From Anaerolineales bacterium (GTDB lineage Bacteria; Chloroflexota; Anaerolineae; Anaerolineales; UBA4823), in the NCBI GenBank assembly GCA_016929095.1, contig JAFGJM010000033.1, positions 62,001 through 126,000 of the forward strand: a DNA stretch of 64,000 bases, given 5' to 3'. The notes beneath the pieces were generated by a model, which made no database searches, was not told where the DNA came from, and saw only the letters and a list, made by a program, of their open reading frames with translations. Made by a program: the position numbers and the translations under genes. This document shows, one piece after another, positions 34,543 through 45,700 of the stretch. Positions within the stretch are counted from its first letter, which is position 1. Every line of letters begins with the position of its first letter.

Positions 34543-36277
34543 TGATTCAAGCATAGCTAACCCAGCTGAAGAAGCAGCTCAAAGGGCTTTAGATACGGTT
34601 TATAAATGTATTCGGGAACAAAAAAATTTCCGTCTCGAAGCTGGAGCAGGTGCAGGAAAAACTTACTCTCTAGTTAAAGCCCTACAATACATCATTGAAG
34701 ATCAAGGGAAGAACTTATTGCGCCACAACCAGCGTGTGGCTTGTATTTCCTATACCAATGTTGCTACCGATGAGATAACTTCACGAACAGATCGGCACCC
34801 AGCCGTGCATTCTTCCACTATTCATTCCTTTTGCTGGTCGCTGATCAAAGGGTTTCAACCTTTTCTGATGTTAAAACTCCCAGAAATTAGAGGTTGGCCG
34901 GAAAGGCTGGAGGAGATTGGTGAAATTGGTCAAATGCGGGTTGAGTATGAGACTGGTCATAGACGGATAGATATAGAATCTTCAACAGTCTCGCTGGGAC
35001 ATAACGATGTCCTGACTTTGATGGTATTCTTGATGGATAAGCCAAAGTTTCGAAATATATTTACTTCTCGTTATCCAATTTTATTTATTGATGAATATCA
35101 GGACACAAATAATGCTTTTGCAGCAAGTATTACTGAGCATTTTGTCAAAACATGTAAAGGACCATTAATCGGTCTTTTCGGGGACAGTTGGCAGAAAATC
35201 TACGGAGATGGTTGTGGATTGATCGAGCACGAAAACTTGGTCTTCATCGGAAAAGAAGCAAATTTCCGTTCGGTCAAGACAATTGTTGATGTTTTGAATA
35301 AAATAAGACCAGAACTTCCACAGGAGGTTAAAGATCCGGACTCGGTGGGATCAGTGATTATTTATCATACAAATACCTGGAGAGGTAACCGCCGTACTGA
35401 TGGGCATTGGAAAGGAGATCTCCCAATCAGCGTGGCACATGATTACCTTGAAGATGTTAGGAAACTACTTGAAAGTGATGATTGGGATTTTTCACCAAAA
35501 AAAACCAAGATACTTATGCTAACACACAAGATGTTAGCATCAGAACAAAATTATAGTGGTATTGCTAATGCCTTTCAAAATAGCGAATCCTATATCAATA
35601 AGGAAGATACACACATAGCATACTTGGTTGATACCCTGGAACCTATGTGCATTGCTTACCAAAATGGCCGATATGGGGAAATGTTCTCGGTGCCCGGTGC
35701 AGGAACTTTGAGAATAAATTCTATTGATGAAAAGAGCAAATGGGCCAGGGAAATGGACGAACTTTTGGAGCTTCGAGAAACAGGAACTATAGGCCAAGTT
35801 ATAGATTACCTAGGAAATATAAAACGCCCAAGGCTCCCAGATTCTGTAAGAGAGACAGAAATTGAGCTTATAAATTCATCACCTGAAGAGATTGGCACTT
35901 CACAAAGATTGACCCAGATCAACAATCTTCGGAATGTAAGCTATCAGGAGATAATAGCATTATCTCAATTTATAAATGAACATACTCCATTTTCCACGAA
36001 ACATGGTGTGAAAGGTGTAGAGTTTGAGAATGTATTGGTTGTATTGGGCAGGGGATGGAATCTTTACAATTGGAATCAGTTTCTTGAATGGTCTCAACAA
36101 GGAATCCCAAATAACAAAGCAGGTACTTTTGAACGAAACCGAAACCTATTTTATGTATGCTGTTCAAGGTCAATAAAGCGGCTTGCCCTTCTATTTACAC
36201 AGGAACTCTCAGATACAGCTTTACTGACCCTGACTGAATGGTTTGGTGAAGAGAACATCTGCTCACTCACAATATAA
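34535..36277 (+). CDS. gajB: GajB-like UvrD-family helicase
   Basis: 580 residues. Motif I LEAGAGAGKTYSLVKAL is near residue 34, motif Ia CISYTNVATDEI near residue 69, motif II LFIDEYQDTNNAF near residue 184, motif V KGVEFENVLVVLGRGW near residue 492 and motif VI FYVCCSRSIKRLAL near residue 538. Superfamily 1 helicases of this size that overlap an OLD nuclease gene are GajB of Gabija systems, which sense nucleotide depletion and DNA ends and work in complex with GajA. The 8-bp overlap implies coupled translation. Confidence 0.82.
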   Translation: MLDDSSIANPAEEAAQRALDTVYKCIREQKNFRLEAGAGAGKTYSLVKALQYIIEDQGKNLLRHNQRVACISYTNVATDEITSRTDRHPAVHSSTIHSFCWSLIKGFQPFLMLKLPEIRGWPERLEEIGEIGQMRVEYETGHRRIDIESSTVSLGHNDVLTLMVFLMDKPKFRNIFTSRYPILFIDEYQDTNNAFAASITEHFVKTCKGPLIGLFGDSWQKIYGDGCGLIEHENLVFIGKEANFRSVKTIVDVLNKIRPELPQEVKDPDSVGSVIIYHTNTWRGNRRTDGHWKGDLPISVAHDYLEDVRKLLESDDWDFSPKKTKILMLTHKMLASEQNYSGIANAFQNSESYINKEDTHIAYLVDTLEPMCIAYQNGRYGEMFSVPGAGTLRINSIDEKSKWAREMDELLELRETGTIGQVIDYLGNIKRPRLPDSVRETEIELINSSPEEIGTSQRLTQINNLRNVSYQEIIALSQFINEHTPFSTKHGVKGVEFENVLVVLGRGWNLYNWNQFLEWSQQGIPNNKAGTFERNRNLFYVCCSRSIKRLALLFTQELSDTALLTLTEWFGEENICSLTI

Positions 36278-36328
36278 ATATGCCGTGATATCACACTCTC
36301 TTTTAAAACGAACATAAGATTTGTAACA

Positions 36329-37573
36329 ATGGCATCAACAATTTCCTGGCTAGACTTCTCAGAACAAGAACGACGCAAGATGATCGAAGTTATCGCGTCG
36401 TTCGGAGACCGCGACACCCGCGACGAGATGGGGCTGGCGCAAATCCGCGATGGATTTGCGGATATATTCTTTCCGGGTACGACAACACTTATGACCCGCG
36501 CCAGGTATTTCCTGTTCGTGCCCTGGATATACAAATATTACGAAGACTACAGAGAAAAGTCAGCCAGCATCGCCCGTAAAGTAAGAAAACGGGAGCTCAA
36601 CCTTATTAAAGCGCTCAAGAACGTAGGGGAAGAAGGGGTAATTGGTGAGCGATCTGGGGAGAGCCTTAATCGGTTTCCCTCAAATATTTACTGGAATGGT
36701 TTGAGTCGTTGGGAAATCTTAAAATTTAAGGCAACACAATCTCAATATCACCGTTCTTTGAATGGGTATTATGAATACTTACGTGTCTTGCCAAAAGCCG
36801 AGTCTTCTGATACAGAAATCACTCAGGATATCCATTTCAATTGGGACCCAGATATCCCCGATCCCCCAAAAGCGTTCCCATACGAAGCGACTTTTGAACT
36901 CACCCATCTTGAAGCCGAATACTTGATCGACAGACTTCGATCAGCATGCACCAAAAGCTTGATGTCTCATTTGGTCGATTATTGCTCCCCTGTAAACACG
37001 CAAGATGTCAGTTACCCCTGGCTTCATCCCCAAAAATCAGATTTTCCAGATCATCTTCAGAATTGGCTGTTTCATGCACAAAACTTCTCGGAGACGATGC
37101 AGGGATCGGCGCTGTTGTATAACTTGAGGCTGGCGGAACTCCGAAAATCGGATGAATTGATCGAACGTTATCGATACCGGATCGCAGATTGGTATCGCGA
37201 TCTACAGGATAGAGCAACGGAGTTAATCCGTTGGAAGATGACAGATTTTTGGGCACTGTTGGCTGAGGAAATCGGTCTCATCCATCCAAAAACCAGAAAA
37301 TTTATCAATCAATGGCAAGCAGTTTTGTTCGAAGGTGGGGAGATCATAAATCCGACCGATAATCAGATTATGCGACAAATTGTCTTTGGGCGCGAAACCT
37401 GGTTGAAACGCGGCGCATCCAGGCTGACCAGCTCACGCCATCTGGACATGTGGAGCGGCGCATCGGGTACTGGGCAATTGAATTATCGCTGGGTGGGGGG
37501 AAATCGACTGGTTCGAGATATCCAATTTGGTCTGATGACAGACCAGTGGAGTAATGATGCTGTCTCCGAATGA
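36329..37573 (+). CDS. DUF6361-like protein, first gene of a five-gene helicase-nuclease operon
   Basis: 414 residues. The conserved-looking opening STISWLDFSEQERRKMIEVI and the ARYFLFVPWIYKYYEDYRE segment near residue 57 match what I recall of DUF6361 proteins. It is soluble and basic with many aromatic residues, and shows no catalytic motif. Its 3' end overlaps the phospholipase-D-fold gene by 20 bp. From here five genes follow with overlaps or a gap of no more than 9 bp. A substrate-recognition or DNA-binding role is possible but is only inference. Confidence 0.6.
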   Translation: MASTISWLDFSEQERRKMIEVIASFGDRDTRDEMGLAQIRDGFADIFFPGTTTLMTRARYFLFVPWIYKYYEDYREKSASIARKVRKRELNLIKALKNVGEEGVIGERSGESLNRFPSNIYWNGLSRWEILKFKATQSQYHRSLNGYYEYLRVLPKAESSDTEITQDIHFNWDPDIPDPPKAFPYEATFELTHLEAEYLIDRLRSACTKSLMSHLVDYCSPVNTQDVSYPWLHPQKSDFPDHLQNWLFHAQNFSETMQGSALLYNLRLAELRKSDELIERYRYRIADWYRDLQDRATELIRWKMTDFWALLAEEIGLIHPKTRKFINQWQAVLFEGGEIINPTDNQIMRQIVFGRETWLKRGASRLTSSRHLDMWSGASGTGQLNYRWVGGNRLVRDIQFGLMTDQWSNDAVSE

Positions 37574-39443
37574 TCGGAAACTCTTTCTAAATGCGCTTAA
37601 ACCGCCCGAAGGCTACCAGTTTGATCGGGGTTTGGGAACCACCTTTACACTGGATTTGCTGACGCTTCTGATTGCCCCCGTATCCTTGGCGCTATTTGAC
37701 AGTGGCAGCGCAGATGAGGCCTTGCAAGATCCACTGCTGACTTTGGAAAGCCTGCGCCGCTATGCAAAGCGGCTATTGATATTCTGTAGTAGTGGGTATA
37801 TTTCCATTCCCAAAAGGGTCAACTATTTGTTTTCCTATCTTGAGGATATGGTAGTAGAATTGCAGGCTCCGAAAGGGGGATATTTCCACCCAAAAATATG
37901 GTTACTCAGATTCATCAATGAGAACGAGACAGATTCACCGATTTACCGGCTTTTATGTCTCTCTCGTAATTTAACCTTCGATCGGTCTTGGGATTTGATG
38001 GTCCAGCTTGAAGGCGAAGTTGCCGCTCACAGAAAAATGGGCTACTCTCAAAACCGCCCTCTGAGCGATTTTATTCAAACATTACCTGAGTTAGCGGTTC
38101 AAAAGGCATCGACAAGAGTCCAAGAAGATATCAGCCTATTAGCCGATGAAGTTCGTCGTGTTGTTTTTACCACCCCAGACAACTTCAGCGGCCATATTGC
38201 TTACTACCCATCGGGAATCCCTGGATACCGCAGCTATCGTTTCAAAGAACCCTATCGCCGAATGCTGGTTGTTTCACCTTTCCTGACAAATGGATTTCTC
38301 AATGAAAGAACCAAGCAAGGCCAGGATCATGTCTTGATCTCCCGGCTTGATAGCATTGACGATTTATCACATCCTTGTCGCAAGCGCTTCAAAGAGATCT
38401 ACGTACTCGACGATGATACAGATATGGAGATCGATGATCTGGCTGAAGAAATCTCAACCAATATTGATGAAACCGAAGCTGACAGGCCGAAGAAAATCGA
38501 GTTGTCCGGATTGCACGCCAAGTTACTTGTCCTGGAGGATCGGAACTATGCCACCTGGTTAATTGGATCGGCCAATGCCACGGACGCTGCTTTTCGTGGA
38601 AGCAACGTGGAATTTATGATTGAACTAAAAGGCAGAAAAAACGCCATAGGTATCGATAAAATACTCGGGGATGATGAAAATAAATACTCATTGCGTGCGA
38701 TTCTGAACGAGTATCCTCAAACAAGACCCCAATTTTCTAAAGACAACAGCCAGGCCAAATCAGATGAACTCGCTGATCATGTGCGGGAATGGCTAATCCA
38801 TTCCAAAATGGAAATCGCCGTAACCCCATCAGGGGAAGATAACTTCGACTTGGCGATAGACAGAAAATCCGAGGCACCTCCACCAGATGGAGCATACCAA
38901 ATATATTGTTGGCCGATCAGCCTAAAACCAGATCAAAAACAAGTCGTTCGAATCGCCAATTCGGTTGAGATAGCCAAGTTTGGAAATCTTAGCATTTTGA
39001 GCCTGACGCCATTCATAGCCTTCGAGATTGAAGCGGAAAAGGATGGTGTAAAGGCCGAAATCCAATTTGTGTTGAGATTGCCAATCTCTGGTCTTCCTGA
39101 TCGAAGGGACGATTATATCTTTGGGGCGATTATTTCAAACCGGATGCAATTTCTGCGTTATCTGCGTTTGCTCCTGGCTGGTGAATATGGGTTTCAACTC
39201 CCAGAACTGACCTATGGGAACGGCAAATGTCGTCAAGATTTCGATTTAAGTTGGGAAGATCTCGACCTGCCTTTACTAGAAGAATTAGTCCGAGCATTAA
39301 GCCGGTCACCAAAAGAGAAAATTGACCGCATTGCTAAAATTGTGGAGCAGCTTGAACGCACGCCAGATAGTAAGACGATCATACCGGTAGAATTCAATCT
39401 CTTGTGGGAGGCGATTATCAAGGCCAGGAGTGACATCGAGTGA
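37554..39443 (+). CDS. Phospholipase-D-fold (HKD) nuclease-like protein
   Basis: 629 residues with two PLD-type half-sites. The first is GGYFHPKIWLLRF near residue 108, followed by LCLSRNLTFDRSWDL. The second is GLHAKLLVLEDRN near residue 319, followed by LIGSANATDAAF. Both carry H-x-K, with an asparagine-containing loop behind, the catalytic arrangement of PLD phosphodiesterases and of the nuclease-like DrmC of DISARM. GGAG lies before the ATG. The stop overlaps the start of the helicase gene (GTGA). It probably cuts or processes DNA together with the helicase. Confidence 0.75.
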   Translation: MMLSPNDRKLFLNALKPPEGYQFDRGLGTTFTLDLLTLLIAPVSLALFDSGSADEALQDPLLTLESLRRYAKRLLIFCSSGYISIPKRVNYLFSYLEDMVVELQAPKGGYFHPKIWLLRFINENETDSPIYRLLCLSRNLTFDRSWDLMVQLEGEVAAHRKMGYSQNRPLSDFIQTLPELAVQKASTRVQEDISLLADEVRRVVFTTPDNFSGHIAYYPSGIPGYRSYRFKEPYRRMLVVSPFLTNGFLNERTKQGQDHVLISRLDSIDDLSHPCRKRFKEIYVLDDDTDMEIDDLAEEISTNIDETEADRPKKIELSGLHAKLLVLEDRNYATWLIGSANATDAAFRGSNVEFMIELKGRKNAIGIDKILGDDENKYSLRAILNEYPQTRPQFSKDNSQAKSDELADHVREWLIHSKMEIAVTPSGEDNFDLAIDRKSEAPPPDGAYQIYCWPISLKPDQKQVVRIANSVEIAKFGNLSILSLTPFIAFEIEAEKDGVKAEIQFVLRLPISGLPDRRDDYIFGAIISNRMQFLRYLRLLLAGEYGFQLPELTYGNGKCRQDFDLSWEDLDLPLLEELVRALSRSPKEKIDRIAKIVEQLERTPDSKTIIPVEFNLLWEAIIKARSDIE

Positions 39444-42400
39444 AGACCACCGATACTGAACGGCCTGATGTCAAAGCAATTCTGCAGAGTCTGAAGGATT
39501 TTCAGCGCGATACAGTCGAGTATGTTTTTCGGCGATTGTACAAAGACGAGGATCGGGTCTCTCGGTTTCTAATTGCCGATGAAGTCGGTCTAGGAAAAAC
39601 TCTCGTTGCTCGCGGCATCATTGCCAGAGCAATCGATGAGTTGTGGAATGATACAGAAAGAATTGATGTTGTCTATATTTGCTCGAACCAGCAAATCGCC
39701 CAACAAAATATCGATCGCTTGAACATCACCCAGGATCGCCATTTTCAGTTCGCATCCAGAGCGACTTTATTGCCGATCACGATCCAGCAACTTCAAAAGA
39801 ATAAGCTAAATTTTGTTTCGCTGACACCTGGAACATCTTTCAACCTTCGATCCCGTACTGGAAGAGCTTGGGAGCGCGTCGTTCTTTACTATATGCTCCG
39901 TAAAGCCTGGGACACTCAGGATGGCACTTTATCCAACTTCTTGAGAGGAGACGTCTTAAAATCAAATTGGAACAGCGACATACGCTGGTTTCGAAAGAAC
40001 AAAAAAGTGGATCGCGCCCTACAACAGGCATTTGAGCAGGAGCTTGCAAAGCATTCAGGGTTGCGAGACGATTATGAGAAGATAGCAGGTCTAATCGGGA
40101 GTCGCCGAACGAATATTCCGGGAGAAACCAAGTCGGAACGCAACAAGTTTATTGGGAAGTTTCGTGGAGTTCTCGCACACTCGAGTCTAGGGGAACTGCA
40201 GCCGGATTTGATCATCCTGGACGAATTCCAACGCTTTAAAAACATCCTGGATGAGAAAGACGATATGGCTGTTCTAGCCAAAGAACTCTTTGAATTTCGG
40301 GATGCTACCACAGAACGTGAAGCAAAAGTCATCTTGTTATCTGCAACCCCTTATAAAATGTACACAATCCGAGGGGAAGAGGACGAGGACCATTACAAGG
40401 ACTTCATTCATACAACTCGTTTCCTGCTTGAACATATGCCTGGCAGCCTTTCTCAACTTGAAGCTGGAATCGAAAATTTTCGCCGCTCATTTTTTAAACT
40501 CAGTTTTGATCGTGAAGCAAAAAATGATTTGCTAATTGCAAAATCCAAGATAGAGGATGCCCTGCGCAAAGTTATGGTCCGAACTGAACGCCTGGCTGTA
40601 TCCAAAGACCGCAACGGAATGTTGACAGAAACGCAAACAGCCAAGGATCGTGTTGAGCCCCAGGATTTGACCGCTTTTGTGCATCTGGATAAAATCGCAC
40701 AGGTGCTCCAGGTAGAAGACCAAGTTGAATATTGGAAGTCATCAGCTTACCCTGTAAACCTGATGGATCAATACAAACTTAAACGGGAGTTCCGAAAAAC
40801 CATAAAGCAAGAGCAACAAGGGGAATTGTATGCAACGCTCGAAAACGCTCAGCCTCATCTATTGGATTGGGAACTAATCCAGGGATACCAGAACCTAGAT
40901 CCGAATAATGCACGTTTGCGTGCATTGGCTGAGCAATCCATTGAGTCGAATAATTGGCAGTTACTCTGGTTACCGGCCTCATTACCATACTATGCCCCGA
41001 ATTGGGATAGTCCATACGCAAATCAGACCAGTGAAGCAGGCACGACCAAAACACTCGTCTTTTCGTCATGGCGGATTGTACCCAAGGTAATTGCAATCAT
41101 GCTCAGCTATGAAGCTGAAAGGCTTATCATTGGAGAAAACCAGAAAGAATTCCAATACGACAAGTTCACTTCGCAAAGGAGTAATTTGCTTCGTTTCACT
41201 AAGGTGGATGGCAGGCTCACGGGAATGCCCATCTTCTCTCTACTTTACCCTTGTATGACACTGGCTGAAAAAATTGACCCATTGTTCATCTCAAGGGAGT
41301 TTGAACAGGGTAACCCTACAAGTTTCTACGTAATTCTCAAAGTCAGGGAGAAGATTAAAGACCTTTTAAACCAAGCGACTGCCTCGATTCGAGAACAGAG
41401 AGATGGCAGGGATGATGATCGCTGGTATTGGGCTGCTTTAGCATTACTTGACCGGCGCTTTTATAGGAATTCCATAAACGAGTGGTTCCAAACGACTGAT
41501 GCAGAATTAGCTTGGCACAGAATGCTCAAACCAGGTTCGGAGGATGATCAGGAAAGCGGTTTTGTCGAGCATGTACGGGAATTCATAGAATTATTCAAAT
41601 CAGAAAAAGTAAGCTTAGGGAAAAAACCCGATGACTTGGAAGAAGTCTTGGCAAGAGTTGCACTTGCCGGACCTGCTGTAGCAGCACTACGTGCGCTAAT
41701 CAGAGTAACCGACACACCCAATGTATCACATGTTTTCCAGGCCTCTGCTGCGCAGGTTGGTTTGGGTTTCCGGAAACTGTTCAACCAACCAGACACAATA
41801 ACATTGCTGCAAAACCTGTATCCAGATGAAGATTATTGGCAGGCGGCTTTACATTACTGCGTTGATGGGAACTTACAAGCGGTTTTAGATGAATATGTTC
41901 ATATCCTCAACGAGTCGATCGGCGTTTTTGGCCATGACCCTGACGAAAGCGCATCAAAAATTGTCGAAAAGATCAAAATCGCTTTGGCACTAGATGCACA
42001 ACGGAATTTTTTCGATAATATTAAACTTGATACTGCTGCTAAAGCGATTCTTCCTCTGGACCCTCATGCCATTCGCTGTCGATATGCCCTGCGTTTTGGC
42101 AGCGAACAAGGAGAAGAAATCGATGGCAATACAACCGATGGGAATATTCGCGAAGCTTTCAATTCTCCATTTCGCCCCTTTGTTCTTGCAACAACCTCCA
42201 TTGGACAGGAAGGATTGGATTTTCACCAATATTGCCATCGTATTGTCCACTGGAATTTGCCTTCCAACCCTGTTGATCTGGAACAAAGGGAAGGAAGAAT
42301 CCACCGCTATAAAGGCCATGTGATCCGGCGTAATATAGCCCACAATTATGGGTTGGACAAAATCCTACAAAAACAATACTCTACAAGGGTAGATCCATGG

Positions 42401-42712
42401 CTTGAACTGTTTAAATATGCTTGTGGTGAGCGCCCAGAGGGAACGAATGAATTGATGCCATATTGGATATTCGACCAAGGCATATACTCCATTGAGCGGC
42501 ACGTGCCTCTGCTGCCATTGAGCCGTGAAGTCAGCAGGCTAAAACGATTAAAGAATTCACTGGTCGTATATCGATCTGTAATCGGGCAGCCCAGGCAAGA
42601 AGAACTGCTCCAGTTTCTTGATGAACAGGAGAACTTATCTTCCGAAGAGAAAAAGAACATTCTTGCTGAAGCAGTGATAGACCTGAGCCCACCAGTAATC
42701 AAAAATCTTTGA
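39440..42712 (+). CDS. SNF2/RapA-like superfamily 2 helicase
   Basis: 1090 residues, starting at GTG 39440 within the preceding stop (GTGA overlap). Motif I LIADEVGLGKTLVARGI is near residue 44, motif II LIILDEFQRFKNI near residue 255, motif III LLSATPYKMY near residue 299 and motifs V-VI ATTSIGQEGLDFHQYC...LEQREGRIHR near residues 915-955. The DEVGLGKT form and the EGLDFHQ/Q-R-E-G-R-x-H-R pair are those of RapA/HepA-type SNF2 translocases and of DrmD in class 1 DISARM. The long insertion between the helicase halves (about residues 380-880) is specific and of unknown role. Dense coupling with the PLD gene suggests one complex. Confidence 0.8.
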   Translation: MKTTDTERPDVKAILQSLKDFQRDTVEYVFRRLYKDEDRVSRFLIADEVGLGKTLVARGIIARAIDELWNDTERIDVVYICSNQQIAQQNIDRLNITQDRHFQFASRATLLPITIQQLQKNKLNFVSLTPGTSFNLRSRTGRAWERVVLYYMLRKAWDTQDGTLSNFLRGDVLKSNWNSDIRWFRKNKKVDRALQQAFEQELAKHSGLRDDYEKIAGLIGSRRTNIPGETKSERNKFIGKFRGVLAHSSLGELQPDLIILDEFQRFKNILDEKDDMAVLAKELFEFRDATTEREAKVILLSATPYKMYTIRGEEDEDHYKDFIHTTRFLLEHMPGSLSQLEAGIENFRRSFFKLSFDREAKNDLLIAKSKIEDALRKVMVRTERLAVSKDRNGMLTETQTAKDRVEPQDLTAFVHLDKIAQVLQVEDQVEYWKSSAYPVNLMDQYKLKREFRKTIKQEQQGELYATLENAQPHLLDWELIQGYQNLDPNNARLRALAEQSIESNNWQLLWLPASLPYYAPNWDSPYANQTSEAGTTKTLVFSSWRIVPKVIAIMLSYEAERLIIGENQKEFQYDKFTSQRSNLLRFTKVDGRLTGMPIFSLLYPCMTLAEKIDPLFISREFEQGNPTSFYVILKVREKIKDLLNQATASIREQRDGRDDDRWYWAALALLDRRFYRNSINEWFQTTDAELAWHRMLKPGSEDDQESGFVEHVREFIELFKSEKVSLGKKPDDLEEVLARVALAGPAVAALRALIRVTDTPNVSHVFQASAAQVGLGFRKLFNQPDTITLLQNLYPDEDYWQAALHYCVDGNLQAVLDEYVHILNESIGVFGHDPDESASKIVEKIKIALALDAQRNFFDNIKLDTAAKAILPLDPHAIRCRYALRFGSEQGEEIDGNTTDGNIREAFNSPFRPFVLATTSIGQEGLDFHQYCHRIVHWNLPSNPVDLEQREGRIHRYKGHVIRRNIAHNYGLDKILQKQYSTRVDPWLELFKYACGERPEGTNELMPYWIFDQGIYSIERHVPLLPLSREVSRLKRLKNSLVVYRSVIGQPRQEELLQFLDEQENLSSEEKKNILAEAVIDLSPPVIKNL

Positions 42713-42721
42713 GTTAAACTT

Positions 42722-45700
42722 ATGTTGGCAAACTTGTACCTTTCACCTACGACCAGCACAGCATTCAACCATCTAATAAACCGCATTCGGGCTATAAAAG
42801 ACACAGATATACTGACCCCGGTAACCCTCCTTCTCCCCACCGCCGATGTCATTCAAGATATGCGCGGCCAATTGGGAGATACGATGGGTGTGCAGATGTT
42901 CCAATTCTATCGTCTGGGGAACGCGGTGCTGAATGAGGCGGGAATCCCTATCCACGAGATCAATGACACCGCTGTCCGCCGCCTGATCCGCCGTATTCTT
43001 TGGGAATTGAACGCCGAAGGCTTGCTGACAACCTTTGCGCCCGTGTGGGAGAAGCCTGGCTTTGTCGAAGTGATCCTGGATTGGGTGCGGGAGTTGAAAA
43101 GCCAAGGTATCTTTCCCGAAGACTATGCTGAATATGCCCAGGTAGCAGGGACAGAACGAGATCACCAGCTAGCCGAAATCTACCTGCGCTACCAGACTTT
43201 CATGCAGGGGGGTAACTATTCGGACCCCGATGGCCTCTTGTGGGTCACTGCCGAGGCGCTCGAAGGCGATCCGGCCCTTTTCAGGCAAGATGGCCCGATC
43301 TTTGTTCTCGGCTTCGACCAGTTTACGCCGATACAGATCCGTATTCTGGGGAAATTGGCCGAGAGATGCACCGAACTGACCGTCTATTTACTTTGGGACG
43401 AAAACCGCTCTGAGGACAGTCTGGCCTTGGCTCGTTTGCGCCGGACGAGAGAATCGTTGTTAGACGGGCTTCCAATGGAAATCACAATGATTCCTGAAGA
43501 GCAACCCTCGCCCCCCTCACTAGAGCACCTTCACCAATCGATCTTCGACACAAGCGATCATCAGACAGCTGATAACGAATATTTGCGGCTTATCGAAGCC
43601 CCATCTCGAGAGGCCGAAGTGCGCCAGACCTTGCGTGAGGTCAAGCGGTTGCTCATAGAGGGTATCTCTCCGTCTGAAATTAGCTTCCTGACTCCAAATA
43701 AAAACGCCTATCTTCCGATCATCCGCACCGTATCCACAGAATATGGGGTGCCGGTTGAATATGAGCGACCGCTGATGGGCAACCCGGCTGTGGCTGCGCT
43801 GGTCAACTTACTAAAACTGCCCTCCAGTTTCCCATGGGGACCCACGTTTGATACCTTACGCTCACCTTATATCCACCAATCCTGGCTAACAGAAGAGCAG
43901 ATTGACTTGCTCGATCAACTCAGCCGCGAGCGCCCTGTTATCGCCGGGCGCGATCAATGGGCTTTTGCCATGCGCTCTCTGGACCTGGACGCCCTGGATA
44001 GTGAAGACGATGATCTTGGCCCGCCGCCCCTTGTGGCTACACTAGATCCTGACACGTTGGCAGGTATCCAAGAGGGGATGACAGCCTTCTTCGATCACCT
44101 CACCCCACCGGCGAAAGCAACCTACCGTGATTACACCTGGTGGCTACAGACCGCTATCATTGGCTACTTCCCCGAACCCGAGAGTGAAGAAGAGCAGGCA
44201 GCTGAGTCAGAGCCTACACTAGATTTGGTTGGATGCTGTCGTGGGGGGCCTTTCAACTCCCGCGATATGGAAGCGCTCAACCTTGTGATGCGGGCATTAA
44301 GACGATTACTGGCTTCTGCTGAAACTGTACCGGTCGATACGGAAATCCACTGGGAGACCTATCGGGATGAACTATTGTTGTTGCTAAGAGTGATGCAGAT
44401 CCCGCCGGACCCTCTTCAGGCCAATGTGCGATTTGCACGTATGGAAGAGGGGCGCGCCCGGGTAGTCGACTACTTGTTTGTCTTGGGTTTATCGGAAGGC
44501 GAGTTTCCCAAACCACCACCGCCAGATACGCTCTACGCCCCCTATGAGCGCGAAAATCATCCCCTACCATTAATTCGATATTCACCAGCCGATGATGCAT
44601 CGCTGTGGTGGCAGGTGATCAGCAATGTAAACCAGCGGCTAATCCTTTCACGCCCCTATATAGATGACAATGGCGCTCCCTGGCAAGCGTCTCCATATTG
44701 GGATGCAGTCAGCGACTGTTTCTCCGAATTAGAAGCTATTCACATCCCAATCGCCGATCACCCATCCCCGGAAAATGCGGCCAGTCAAAGCGAACTGCTG
44801 GTTGGGTTGGCTCAAACCGGAGCCAGGACAATCCCTAGCGCGTTGCAAACGCACTGGGCTTATGCTCAAAATGCCGAGGCCATCATCCACCAGAGAAATA
44901 GTTATAATCCGCCAGGTGAATATGAAGGGGTTCTGGCATCAGCTTCCCTGAAGGATGAATTAGCCGGGCGCTTTGGAGACGGGCATGTGTGGAGCGCCTC
45001 TCGCTTGAACCGTTATGCGAACTGCCCGTATGGTTTCTTTGCAGAACATGTGCTCAAACTTGAGGCCCGCCAGGATCCCGAAGAAGGTTTGAATGCATTG
45101 CAAAGAGGGAGTTTGCTGCATGCGATCCTGGAGAATCTCTACGGGCGTCTGACGGATATGGGGATCGCCCCTACAGAAAGCAATCAGGAGACCATCATTC
45201 ATTTACTTGAAGAATGCTGCGACGAAGTTTACCCCTCCGCCCCTCAGCGCTACGGCTTCCGCCCGAGTGCATTGTGGGAATATGAGCAGCAGGAGTTGTT
45301 CAGATTATTGCGCGCCCTGGCGATTTGGGAATGCGAAACAAACGGTCCGGAGGCTCGCTTTATGCCATATCTGCAGGAGGCCGGATTTGGCATAGGTAGG
45401 GAGGGTCCGCCGCCTTTAGAAATCGTAGATGAACAACCCCGAGTTCGCTTACGAGGCTTGATTGACCGTATCGATCGCGACCATGTGGGCAATTTACGGG
45501 TGATTGATTACAAGAGTGGCAGCTCAACCTGGTCCAAGACAGATATGCAAATAGGTCTGGCCTTGCAGACAGCGCTTTATGCCCTGGCAGCAGAGCGGTA
45601 TTGGGTCAGTGAAGGTGGGCGCATAGCTGAAAGCCATTACTTGCACATTCCAAGCCGAAATACCAGCGGCAAATTAAGTATATCCGGGGCAGTTCAGCAA

